Below are positions 49,601 through 57,610 of a stretch of 64,000 nucleotides of DNA, one piece after another. The position numbers and the translations under genes were made by a program. Every line of letters begins with the position of its first letter. Position 1 is the stretch's first letter. Under the pieces are notes generated by a model that worked only from the letters and a program-made list of their open reading frames with translations, was not told the origin of the DNA and searched no databases. The stretch comes from JADMIH01 sp035274425 (lineage in GTDB: Bacteria; Chloroflexota; Chloroflexia; QHBQ01; JADMIH01), in the NCBI GenBank assembly GCA_035274425.1, contig DATEOC010000059.1, positions 124,001-188,000 on the forward strand, given 5' to 3'.

Positions 49601-51022
49601 TTACGCCTGCCGTACTATTACACTAGAGGCTCTGGTGTCTTGGTAGAAGAGAAAGAGAGCGTATCCCAAATAGACGAGGGAGACAACGCCTCCCAGCTGC
49701 ACACCTGTAGCTATGCCGAGGAAGTGGCAGGCAATGATACCAATGTAAAGAAAAGCCGTCATCACCTTGAGGCGCGGGCGGTTGCCCGCCAGGTCTTCCG
49801 GCCTATCGTAGAGTGCGAATAGGAGCAGGATGGGGAGTAAGAGGAGTGTCAGGTCGTATATAAGAAGGTAGTTGGGTGTGTCCACGCTGAAGATGACCGC
49901 GAGGACGTAGAGCCACATATGCTTTCGGGCAGCGTCTAGAGGAGCGTAGTAGAGTCGCCGCAGGGCCAGGACCAGCAAGCACAAAGCAACGATGAAGTAG
50001 ACATAATATAGAGTATTCGCCATTCCCTTTGCGAATGGCAGAGATTGGCGCAGGAGCGTCCGTACCGTCACATCGGTGTCGGGGATGGGAGCATCCAGGG
50101 CGGCGGTGCTGAATGAGAGGAGGTTGCCCACCCATGCGCCGAAGGTAGCGGGCGGGAGTACAAGTAGCGTAAGAGCGCAGGCGGTAGTCACCCCCACAAC
50201 AAGCCCGGCGAGTACTCTCCACTTCCATACGAGAAGCCAGACGAGCAAGAGTCCAATCAGGAGCTGTGGCTTCTGGAGCGCGAGTGCGGCTGCTGCTAAG
50301 CCCGCAAGCCATTCACCGATTGCTGTATTTTTGAACAAAGAGGATGGACGACGGACGACGGACGACGGACGACCAGTAACATATAACTCTTGTCTGCCGT
50401 CCGTCGTCCGTCGTCCGTCGTCTGGTCGCGTCAAGTAGAACACGGCCACGTAAGCGAGGAAAGTGAATGCCGAGTTCTGACCGTTCGTGAAGACGATATT
50501 GAGCGGCCAGAAGCCTAGCGCGAAGAAGGCAAGTACCCAGTAAGGTTGGCGCTGTAAGTAGGGGAGGGCGCGTCTCAGGAGGTATAGAGCAAGGAGCATA
50601 GCCGCCAATCCAGTTAATAGCCATACGGCCAGCCCGCCAAAGTAGGGGAGACGTGCCAGTAGAGTGAATAGGAGGGTTGCGGGTGGAGAATAGAGGTAGA
50701 TGGGCCAGGTGGTGGAAAAGGTGGGTGTAATCGAGAGGTCCGGGGGCGGCTCGCCTACCTGCGCCCGGATTGTTGTAAGCATCACGCCATAGTTGTAGGC
50801 GTCGAGAGCGCGCCCCTCGTTGGCGAGCTTGCCTCCAGTGTAAAAGATCATGAAGTCTTCCGCCTTGAGGCTCCCCCCCGCCGCCGTATACTCGCTCCCC
50901 GTAAAAAGGTCGAGACCGAGCATGAGGGGGAGAGGAAGGAAGACAAGGAAGGCGATTGCGCGGACGGCGTGCCTTCGGCGGACGACGGACGACGGATGAC
51001 GGACGACAGATAATCTACTCAC
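49601..51022 (-). CDS. GT87/DUF2029-like polytopic membrane glycosyltransferase
   Basis: About 473 residues, roughly ten membrane segments. The first periplasmic loop (ED FMIFYTGGKLANEGRALDAYN) and WPIYLYSPPATLLFTLLARLP match mannosyltransferase-like DUF2029 proteins that use polyprenyl-phosphate sugars. Residues 1-~20 and ~195-225 are repeat-encoded (SVVRHPSSVVRR; DDGRRTTDGRQ...GRPSSVVRRPSS). The start (GTG 51022) lies in an array, without ribosome binding site, so it is uncertain. Acceptor and sugar unknown. Confidence 0.75.
   Translation of the reverse strand: MSRLSVVRHPSSVVRRRHAVRAIAFLVFLPLPLMLGLDLFTGSEYTAAGGSLKAEDFMIFYTGGKLANEGRALDAYNYGVMLTTIRAQVGEPPPDLSITPTFSTTWPIYLYSPPATLLFTLLARLPYFGGLAVWLLTGLAAMLLALYLLRRALPYLQRQPYWVLAFFALGFWPLNIVFTNGQNSAFTFLAYVAVFYLTRPDDGRRTTDGRQELYVTGRPSSVVRRPSSLFKNTAIGEWLAGLAAAALALQKPQLLIGLLLVWLLVWKWRVLAGLVVGVTTACALTLLVLPPATFGAWVGNLLSFSTAALDAPIPDTDVTVRTLLRQSLPFAKGMANTLYYVYFIVALCLLVLALRRLYYAPLDAARKHMWLYVLAVIFSVDTPNYLLIYDLTLLLLPILLLFALYDRPEDLAGNRPRLKVMTAFLYIGIIACHFLGIATGVQLGGVVSLVYLGYALFLFYQDTRASSVIVRQA
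50343..50425. repeat. inverted GACGACG arrays inside the GT87-like gene
   Basis: About four GACGACG units (50343-50374) face about four inverted CGTCGTC units (50396-50425) over a 21-nt centre. The stem would be about 30 bp, within an open reading frame. Confidence 0.9.
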
Positions 51023-51118
51023 CGCAAAGTGAGAAATCAGGGATTATCAGGTTAGAGAGATACCCCTTCATCGTCTATGGTCTGCCTACTGCTTTCTGCC
51101 GTCCGTCGTCCGTCGTCA
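50975..51118. repeat. inverted GACGACG arrays between surE and the GT87-like gene
   Basis: GACGACGGACGACGGATGAC... (50978-51010) and CCGTCCGTCGTCCGTCGTCA (51097-51118) are inverted arms. The right one contains the surE stop (TGACGACGG on the gene strand), and the left one encodes the N-terminus of the GT87-like protein. Confidence 0.9.
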
Positions 51119-51874
51119 GAACCTCAGGTCCCACTCGCGCAGCTTGTCGAGGAGGCGGTGGTTGGTGAGGTCGAGGTGGATCGGGGTGATTGAGACGTAG
51201 CCATCCTGGACGGCGGCTACATCGGTGCCTTCCTCCCATTCGTCGTGGATGGAGTTGCCTCCCATCCAGTAGTACTTGCGGCCACGGGGGTCCGTGCGCG
51301 CTATTAGCTCGTCGTGGTATACGCGCTTGCCGAGGCGGGTAATTAGAACGCCCTTTATTTCGTCGTGCGGCAGGTTGGGGACGTTGACGTTGAGGAGGAT
51401 GTCTTTCTCCAGCCCTCGTATTGCTATCTGCTCTACGAGGCGCTTGACGAAGGCCGCGCCTACCTCTACGGGCCATTCCGGATGAGTGTTCATGGATACC
51501 GCGATGGAGGGCATGCCTGAAATGACCCCTTCCATCGCGGCGGCTACCGTCCCTGAGTAGGTTATGTCGTCGCCCAGGTTGTTGCCGCTGTTGATGCCTG
51601 AGATGACCAGCTCCGGGGTCTGCTCAAGGAAACCGAGGGCAGCGAAGGCCACGCAGTCGGAGGGGGTGCCGTCTGTGGCGTATGCCAGGGAGCCGTCGGG
51701 GAGTTTATACTCCATAACGCGCAGTGGCCTATCCATCGTGCGCTGGTGGCCGGAGATGGACCAGTTGCGGTCCGGGGCGATTATGGTGATGTCGTGGTCG
51801 CCTGCCAGCGCCTGCTTGAGGGCGAACAGGCCAGGGGAGTCCACGCCGTCGTCATTTGTAAGGAGTATTCTCAT
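51116..51874 (-). CDS. surE: 5'/3'-nucleotidase SurE
   Basis: 252 residues, standard SurE length. The metal-binding LLTNDDGVDSPG start, APDRNWSISGHQRT, GTPSDCVAFA and SGINSGNNLGDDITYSGTVAAAMEG are all present. SurE removes phosphate from nucleoside 5'- and 3'-monophosphates and short polyphosphates. Stop TGA borders a GACGACG array. It follows cysS with a hairpin between. Confidence 0.96.
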   Translation of the reverse strand: MRILLTNDDGVDSPGLFALKQALAGDHDITIIAPDRNWSISGHQRTMDRPLRVMEYKLPDGSLAYATDGTPSDCVAFAALGFLEQTPELVISGINSGNNLGDDITYSGTVAAAMEGVISGMPSIAVSMNTHPEWPVEVGAAFVKRLVEQIAIRGLEKDILLNVNVPNLPHDEIKGVLITRLGKRVYHDELIARTDPRGRKYYWMGGNSIHDEWEEGTDVAAVQDGYVSITPIHLDLTNHRLLDKLREWDLRF

Positions 51875-51883
51875 CTTTAAGTA

Positions 51884-51929
51884 AAACTAAACGGCACATA
51901 GACCTCTCTTAACGTGTGCCGTTTATTTT
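51884..51929 (-). terminator. constant-loop hairpin after cysS, copy C
   Basis: AACGGCACA/TGTGCCGTT with partly paired A/T-rich flanks surrounds TAGACCTCTCTTAACG, a close variant of the loop in elements A and B. It lies 15 nt after the cysS stop on the minus strand and ends in TTTAGTTTT, so it may serve as terminator. Confidence 0.65.
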
Positions 51930-51943
51930 CATGCTTCAGGTGG

Positions 51944-53446
51944 CTAAGAGCTACCAGATTCTACAACTGAAACGCGCTTCCACCGCACGCCTTGTGCCGT
52001 ATCTTCTATCTCTACCCCAGCTTCTCGCAACTGGGCGCGGAGGGCATCAGCGCGGGCGAAATCGCGAGCTTTGCGGGCGGCCTGGCGCTCATCCAGGATG
52101 GTCTGTAGCTCAGGGGGCAATTGCTCTGATAGGCGGGACTGTGCGGTCTCGCGCAGGCGCAATCCGAGGACTCTATCCCAATCGAAGAGGGTGTCTAGCA
52201 CTGCTGCCGCGTCTCCGCGCCGGTTGGCTTCGGTGATCAATTCGTGCAGCACGCCGAGCGCGCCAGGCACGTTCAGGTCGTCGTTGATGGATGTTGCGAA
52301 GCGGTCCTGGTATTCAAGCTGCCATGAGGCGTCCGCCCCGTTCGGTGATGGCGTCTGCATGGCGCGCACGACGAAGCTGTAGATACCCTCAAGGGCGGTA
52401 GCGGCGGCGCGTATCCCCTCATCGGTGTAGTTCAACTGCGCCCGGTACTTCGCGGTGAGGCAGAAGTAGCGGTAAGCAAGCGGGTCGAAGCCCTGGTCCA
52501 CCAGTGTTTGGAGCGTGAAGAAGCCACCACCCTTGTTGAGAGGCTCTATCCCTTCGCCCATGTCCTTGACTTCATCGGCAGCCCCCGCGCTCTTGCTCAT
52601 CTTCAAGCTGTTGGTGAGGAGGAACTCGCCGTGCACCCAGTAACGGACGAACTGCTTACCGGTGCAGCCCTCAGATTGGGCAATCTCGTTCTCGTGGTGG
52701 ACGGGGATGTGGTCCACGCCCCCGCAGTGGATGTCGAAGCTCTCACCCAGGTACTTCATAGACATGGCCGAGCACTCGATATGCCAGCCCGGATACCCTC
52801 TACCCCACGGGGAGTCCCACTGCATATAATGAGAGGGGTCGGCGCGCTTCCAGATAGCGAAGTCAGCGGGGTTGTGCTTCTCCGGGTTCACCTCGACGCG
52901 CGCCCCGGCCTCATTGTCCTCCAGCGATTGGCGTGAGAGCTTGCCGTAGCCGGGGAAGGTGGCGATATCGAAGTAGACGCCATCGCTGATGACGTAGGCG
53001 TGCCCATTGTCCATATTGCACTGTATCAGGTCGAGCATCTCCGGGATATGCTCGGTGGCGGGACAAATCACGTCCGCCCGCAGGATGTTGAGGCGGTCAA
53101 TATCCTGTAGGAAGACGTCCGTGTAGAAGCGGGCGATGTCCCAGGGGGTTTTCCCCTCGCGGCGCATCGCTTTGATCATCTTGTCCTCACCCTCGTCGGC
53201 GTCGGAGGTGAGGTGGCCCACGTCTGTGATGTTCATGACGTGGCGCACGCTGTAGCCGTCGTACAGGAGGACACGGCGTAGGATGTCCTCGAAGATGTAG
53301 GTACGCATATTGCCAATATGCTGGTAGTTGTAGACCGTAGGGCCGCAGGTGTACATGCCAGCCTCGCCCGGCGTGATGGGGACGAACTGCTCTTTCTCTC
53401 GCGTGAGGGTGTTGTAAATATTGAGGTTGTTTTTTGTCTCTGCCAC
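51944..53446 (-). CDS. cysS: cysteinyl-tRNA synthetase
   Basis: 500 residues from GTG at 53446. The class I HIGH-type motif is HIGN in YTCGPTVYNYQHIGNMRTY and KMSKS is in LTNSLKMSKSAG; the zinc site uses CSAMSMKYLGESFDIHCGG and HHENE, as in CysRS. It charges tRNA-Cys. The length fits the family. AGGAG lies about 10 bases upstream of the GTG. An ATG-less longer reading upstream contains only translated promoter sequence. Divergent from the SNF2 gene with overlapping promoters. Confidence 0.96.
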   Translation of the reverse strand: MAETKNNLNIYNTLTREKEQFVPITPGEAGMYTCGPTVYNYQHIGNMRTYIFEDILRRVLLYDGYSVRHVMNITDVGHLTSDADEGEDKMIKAMRREGKTPWDIARFYTDVFLQDIDRLNILRADVICPATEHIPEMLDLIQCNMDNGHAYVISDGVYFDIATFPGYGKLSRQSLEDNEAGARVEVNPEKHNPADFAIWKRADPSHYMQWDSPWGRGYPGWHIECSAMSMKYLGESFDIHCGGVDHIPVHHENEIAQSEGCTGKQFVRYWVHGEFLLTNSLKMSKSAGAADEVKDMGEGIEPLNKGGGFFTLQTLVDQGFDPLAYRYFCLTAKYRAQLNYTDEGIRAAATALEGIYSFVVRAMQTPSPNGADASWQLEYQDRFATSINDDLNVPGALGVLHELITEANRRGDAAAVLDTLFDWDRVLGLRLRETAQSRLSEQLPPELQTILDERQAARKARDFARADALRAQLREAGVEIEDTAQGVRWKRVSVVESGSS

Positions 53447-53470
53447 TCCTGAATCTCCTGGTTTTGATGC

Positions 53471-53499
53471 TTGTTTCTGCGTAATGCTAATATTATACT
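53471..53499 (+). promoter_or_regulatory. overlapping divergent promoters, helicase side leaderless
   Basis: Plus strand: TTGTTT (53471-53476), 17 bases, TATACT (53494-53499), with ATG of the helicase only 7 bases further, so the transcript would start at or next to the start codon. Minus strand: TATAAT (53497-53492) with TTACGT 17 bases upstream for cysS. The two -10 boxes overlap, so polymerases would compete. Confidence 0.6.
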
Positions 53500-53506
53500 C
53501 TAAGCC

Positions 53507-55741
53507 ATGACGGGACGTAAGCGCACAGATGCAGAAGAGGTAGCCGACCTCCCCGAAGAGCTGCCCCAGCACGACTTCGGCGGCCTCGGCACGATGATAG
53601 CGCGTGAGGTAGCCATCGAGGCGCGGCGTGCGCGGGCGAGGCGCGAGTTCTTTCGCATCGAGCAGATCAGCGTCGCGCGGACGACGGACGACGGACGACG
53701 GACGACGAAAGACGAAGCAGAAACAAATCCGAAATCCGAAATCCGAAATCCGAAATTCCTGGGCATGTACCATGTGATGGGGGAGAACAAGCGGGAGTAC
53801 AGCGTGTTGATACGCGACCCCGACCCTGAGCATCACGTCAATCGCTGCTCCTGCCTCGATTACGAGTCGAACAACCTGGGGACTTGCAAGCACATTGAGG
53901 CGGTGCTGGGCTACATCCGCCGCAAGCATGGGTCGGCTCTGCGGAGCGCGAAACCTCGACTCCTCGAAGTCAATCGGATGACGGTGTACGTTACGTTGCA
54001 ATACGTCGGGGATGGGACGTGGACGGCAGCGCCCGTATATGACCACAAGCTAGACCCCGGCCTCTTGCGATTGGTGAACCACTACCTCATGCCTTACCTG
54101 GCGCTCCTCGAGGATGAGCCTGACACGTTCCTTGTGCGATTGCAGCGATTCGTGCGCGAGGTCGAAGAGTTTGAGGGTCGCGTCGTAGTCGAGCCGGAGG
54201 TATACGACTATGTTCAGACTGTGAGGAGCAGGGGTGAGCGCGACGCTACGAGACGCGAATTGCTTGCGAAGGTGGAGGCTGGGGAAGCGAGATTAGACCT
54301 GCTGAATCTGCCCCTCTACCCTTACCAGGCTGTGGGCACGTTGTTTCTTGCCTTTACTGAAAAGGCGCTGCTGGCTGACGACCTCGGACTTGGCAAGACT
54401 CCCCAGGCGTTGGCCGCCGCAAAACTCCTTCGCGAATGGCACGGGATCAACCGCGTGCTCGTGGTGACGCCAGCCTCAGTGAAGCCGCAGTGGGGTCGGG
54501 AGATCGAGCGATTCACCGACGATAGCTATGTGGTGGTGAGCGGGAGCAAGCAGAAGCGTGCAGAGCAGTACGCCCAGGGCGCATTCTTCACGGTGGTGAA
54601 TTACGAACTTTTCCTTCGAGACCTTGAGCATATTCACGCGCTTGGAGCGGACCTGGTAGTGTTGGATGAGGCGCAACGCATCAAGAACTGGCGCGCAAAG
54701 ACGAGCCAGGCTATCAAGGAGCTACCGCGCAAGTTCGCTTTCGTCCTCACGGGCACCCCGCTGGAGAATCGCCTGGAGGAGCTGTACTCTATCGTAGAGT
54801 TCCTGGACGACAAGTTGCTCGGCCCACCCTGGCAGTTCATGGCGCAGCACGTGATACAGGACGAGTGGGGAGGGATAATCGGCTACAAAGACCTTGAGGG
54901 TGTGCGCCGTGCCATCGCGCCTATCCTCCTGCGCCGCCGGAAAGCGGACGTGCTGGCTGATTTGCCTGAGCGTATAGACAACGACTTCTGGCTGTCGCTG
55001 GAAACGGAGCAGGAGCGAGTGTACCGACCGCTCGAAAAGCGGCTCACCGAGCTTTTGCGCTTGCCTGAGTGGGGGCCGGAGCAGAGCGCGATGGCGCTGT
55101 CTCTACTCACCCACCTGAGGGAGGCGGCTACAGCGGCGCAGCTTGTGGACCCCAATGTTACCTCGTCTAGCAAACTCCGTGAGCTTCCGGCGCTCGTCGA
55201 GGAGATAGCGTCTGAGGGGCACAAGATGCTCATCTTCTCGCAGTGGGAGAGGATGACGCGTCACGCGGAGGCTGCTATCGCTAAGTTAGGGGTCAGGGGT
55301 CAGGGGTCAGGGGAGGGGATCAGGAGTGTGCGATTGCATGGTGGGTTGGGGATGCGGGCGAGACAGCGCGTCATAGAGCAGTTCACCAATGATCCGCGGA
55401 CGATGGTCTTCATCTCGACAGACGCGGGGGGGCTGGGGCTGAACTTGCAAGCGGCGTCTTTCGTTATCAATCTCGACCTGCCCTGGAACCCCGCGAAAGT
55501 GGAGCAGCGTATCGGGCGCGCCCACCGCATAGGCCAGACGCAGCCCGTGAACGTCATCAACATGATAGCGCAGGATACCATCGAGCAGAGGGTGCTGGAC
55601 GTGCTCTACGGCAAGCAGGCACTCTTCGAGGAGATACTTGACGTTGACCTCGACCCTGAGACGGGCACGCTCCGCACCGGTGATGATGTGGAGCTGCCCG
55701 CCGACAGGCTCAGGCGAATTGTAGAGATGCTGCTGGGGTGA
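53507..55741 (+). CDS. SNF2-type helicase with SWIM zinc finger
   Basis: 744 residues. Residues ~105-145 hold a SWIM motif (CSCLDYESNNLGTCKH), typically DNA or protein binding. Residues ~255-720 are the SNF2 ATPase: Walker A DDLGLGKTPQA, box II DEAQRIKN, motif III LTGTPLENRLEEL, motif VI QRIGRAHRIGQTQPVNV. Two heptamer-derived inserts are in frame: residues ~58-84 (RTTDDGRRTTKDEAETNPKS and more) and ~594-600 (VRGQGSG). It likely remodels DNA-bound complexes; the role in bacteria is unclear. No ribosome binding site; probably leaderless. Confidence 0.9.
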   Translation: MTGRKRTDAEEVADLPEELPQHDFGGLGTMIAREVAIEARRARARREFFRIEQISVARTTDDGRRTTKDEAETNPKSEIRNPKFLGMYHVMGENKREYSVLIRDPDPEHHVNRCSCLDYESNNLGTCKHIEAVLGYIRRKHGSALRSAKPRLLEVNRMTVYVTLQYVGDGTWTAAPVYDHKLDPGLLRLVNHYLMPYLALLEDEPDTFLVRLQRFVREVEEFEGRVVVEPEVYDYVQTVRSRGERDATRRELLAKVEAGEARLDLLNLPLYPYQAVGTLFLAFTEKALLADDLGLGKTPQALAAAKLLREWHGINRVLVVTPASVKPQWGREIERFTDDSYVVVSGSKQKRAEQYAQGAFFTVVNYELFLRDLEHIHALGADLVVLDEAQRIKNWRAKTSQAIKELPRKFAFVLTGTPLENRLEELYSIVEFLDDKLLGPPWQFMAQHVIQDEWGGIIGYKDLEGVRRAIAPILLRRRKADVLADLPERIDNDFWLSLETEQERVYRPLEKRLTELLRLPEWGPEQSAMALSLLTHLREAATAAQLVDPNVTSSSKLRELPALVEEIASEGHKMLIFSQWERMTRHAEAAIAKLGVRGQGSGEGIRSVRLHGGLGMRARQRVIEQFTNDPRTMVFISTDAGGLGLNLQAASFVINLDLPWNPAKVEQRIGRAHRIGQTQPVNVINMIAQDTIEQRVLDVLYGKQALFEEILDVDLDPETGTLRTGDDVELPADRLRRIVEMLLG
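53679..53757 (+). repeat. GACGACG and AATCCGA arrays in the helicase gene
   Basis: ACGACGG units (53679-53715) and AATCCGA units (53724-53757) are consecutive and in frame. A GGGGTCA array (55288-55313) sits further downstream in the same gene. Confidence 0.9.
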
Positions 55742-55743
55742 TG

Positions 55744-57300
55744 CTATGGCCTACCGAAAGTGTCATCGAAAGCTGCCCAACGCTGGCTAAAGTTGTACGT
55801 AACATAGAACTTGTGCAGTTGTGGGCCTGCGTAAATTATGAGGTTCGGGCCTGAGTTACCGGTACCAAACGAGCGGACGGCGGGGAAGCCCCTGGTGCTG
55901 GGAGGCACAGCGGTTGGTAGAGGTGGAGCAGGAGTGGGCGTCGCGACACCGGGCAATGCGGTAGGCACGGCCGTAGGTATGGGCGGCTCGGTGCTACGGT
56001 CATAGGTCGCAACGGTTTCCGGGGCGGTTGCCCAGCCGAGAGCTGCGCGCACGCCAGCGACTTCGCTCCACACTTTGCCGAAGCCTCCGCTGGGCGTATA
56101 TAAGCCGGGTGGGGGCACTAGCCCTGGACCGGGGTCGCCGTCAACAAAGCGGTCATCATATTGCTCTGCCGTGCCGTCCTCGAAGAGCACGTATATGGTT
56201 TTGAGGCCAAAGCCGTTGATCAGGTCGAGCATCTCGCCATGCTCGAAAGTCTGGTGGACGATGGTCATGCCTCGCTCAGGGATACCAGGGTCGGTGCAGC
56301 CCATCCACTGCTGAACGTCGGGCCGGGCGAACCAGAGTTCCCCAGTCTTGCCGCCAGGTGCCGCGCAAGAAATGCGCGACCCACCCCGGTAGCGCCATTC
56401 GACATAATGGGTCCCCACGTTCCCCATCTGTACTTGCCAGCCTTCCGGCGCAGACGGGACGTAGGTTAGCACTCGCCGCTCGTATGGCTGGATGAGCACG
56501 GCGGTGTCACGCTTGCCTGCTATCGTTACTTTCGCCCAGTACGCCGCACTTATGGGGTAGCCTGTGGCATAGAAATAGGGGTCGCTCAGGCGGGCGGTTA
56601 CGTACTGGTTATTAGCGAAGACAAGGCCGGTCTGGTTGAGGAAAGTCCAGAATACATCCGGGATGTTATTCTGGGTGGCAGCCTCATAGTAGGCATAGTT
56701 GACGTGGTAGGCGTCGGAGTATGAGCGGTCGGTGCCCTCCTGCCCGGCGCGGTTGATAGTCGCGATAACGGGGTTGCCTACCTGCCTGGTGTTGGGGCGG
56801 ATTAGGTTGCGGAAGCTGGCGTAGGTGGGCGTTCCGGGTGCGATATCAGTAGTGTCGCTGGCGATGTCTACGTCGGCTGGGGAGAGTTGGATGAAGTTGT
56901 CGTTACCCACCTGCACGCGCCCGGTGATTAGCTCTTTAGAGAGCTGACCGTTGGTGACGTAGAAGGGGTTGGACCTGTCGCCGTTGGGGTCATTAATCTC
57001 CATGCGCGCCTTCTCGAAGTACTGCACGAGGTGTTGGCCGCCGGGTCCCTGGTCATAGCGCTCGTAGAAGGGTTGCTCCACCCCGCCACCCCAATAGAAG
57101 CTACGCTTCACCTTGAGCGATTGCACGGGTTGGTCAGTTCGGCTCCAGACCTGTTGAAAGGCGGGGTCGCCGGAGACGTATTGAGAGGCGGGCGCTGCGG
57201 GAGCGATATTCGGGAAGAGGCTGCCTGCCATCAGCGCGGCAGCGATAGAAGCGCAAAACCAACGGCCCATTACCTTAATTTCGTTCTTACGGGTACTCAC
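55744..57300 (-). CDS. secreted protein with repeat module and Thr/Pro linker
   Basis: 518 residues from GTG at 57300 (GGAGGT eight bases upstream). Signal peptide 1-~38. Residues ~45-310 are the module shared with the M1-like peptidase (QQVWSRTDQPVQSLKVKRSF; HLVQYFEKARMEINDPNGDR; LIQPYERRVLTYVPSAPEGWQVQMGN). Residues ~320-430 hold a Cys-containing part (TGELWFARPDVQQWMGCTDPG). A Pro/Thr linker (~440-475) is followed by a short C-terminal domain. No catalytic motif. Extracellular; function unknown. Confidence 0.75.
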   Translation of the reverse strand: MSTRKNEIKVMGRWFCASIAAALMAGSLFPNIAPAAPASQYVSGDPAFQQVWSRTDQPVQSLKVKRSFYWGGGVEQPFYERYDQGPGGQHLVQYFEKARMEINDPNGDRSNPFYVTNGQLSKELITGRVQVGNDNFIQLSPADVDIASDTTDIAPGTPTYASFRNLIRPNTRQVGNPVIATINRAGQEGTDRSYSDAYHVNYAYYEAATQNNIPDVFWTFLNQTGLVFANNQYVTARLSDPYFYATGYPISAAYWAKVTIAGKRDTAVLIQPYERRVLTYVPSAPEGWQVQMGNVGTHYVEWRYRGGSRISCAAPGGKTGELWFARPDVQQWMGCTDPGIPERGMTIVHQTFEHGEMLDLINGFGLKTIYVLFEDGTAEQYDDRFVDGDPGPGLVPPPGLYTPSGGFGKVWSEVAGVRAALGWATAPETVATYDRSTEPPIPTAVPTALPGVATPTPAPPLPTAVPPSTRGFPAVRSFGTGNSGPNLIIYAGPQLHKFYVTYNFSQRWAAFDDTFGRP

Positions 57301-57610
57301 TTGTCGAACCTCCATATAGGCAAAGATAGTATATTACTTGGAGCAGGCCGCTTACCGTTGTCCACGTAGTACTGTGCCGTTGGTTTATTGGATTTGCCTG
57401 GCTCCGCAAATAATAACGACCATCTATCCGAAAGGTTGCAAGGGCGTTTGATTAGCCAAAAGCGCCTGCTTAGACCTCCTGAAGTGGTTATGGCGGGCGC
57501 TGATGCTGGACGAGACTTGCGGCTCACTCAGGCGGGCTGGTCGTCTATTGAACGGAAGCCACCTGTGTGCTGATCCATCTGTGTCCCTTCTCCTACACTT
57601 CTTGGAGAAG
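57301..57610. other. 310-base gap between two minus-strand secreted-protein genes
   Basis: No gene is convincing; it should contain the promoter of the gene starting at 57300 and the 3' end of the next. No array is present. Confidence 0.5.

Noticed and set aside
51600..51900. Plus-strand frame opposite surE
   Set aside because: It is antisense to a well-conserved enzyme and lacks a ribosome binding site.
53447..54046. Longer N-terminus for CysS
   Set aside because: The extra ~200 residues translate promoter and helicase-antisense sequence; CysRS homology begins at the GTG at 53446.
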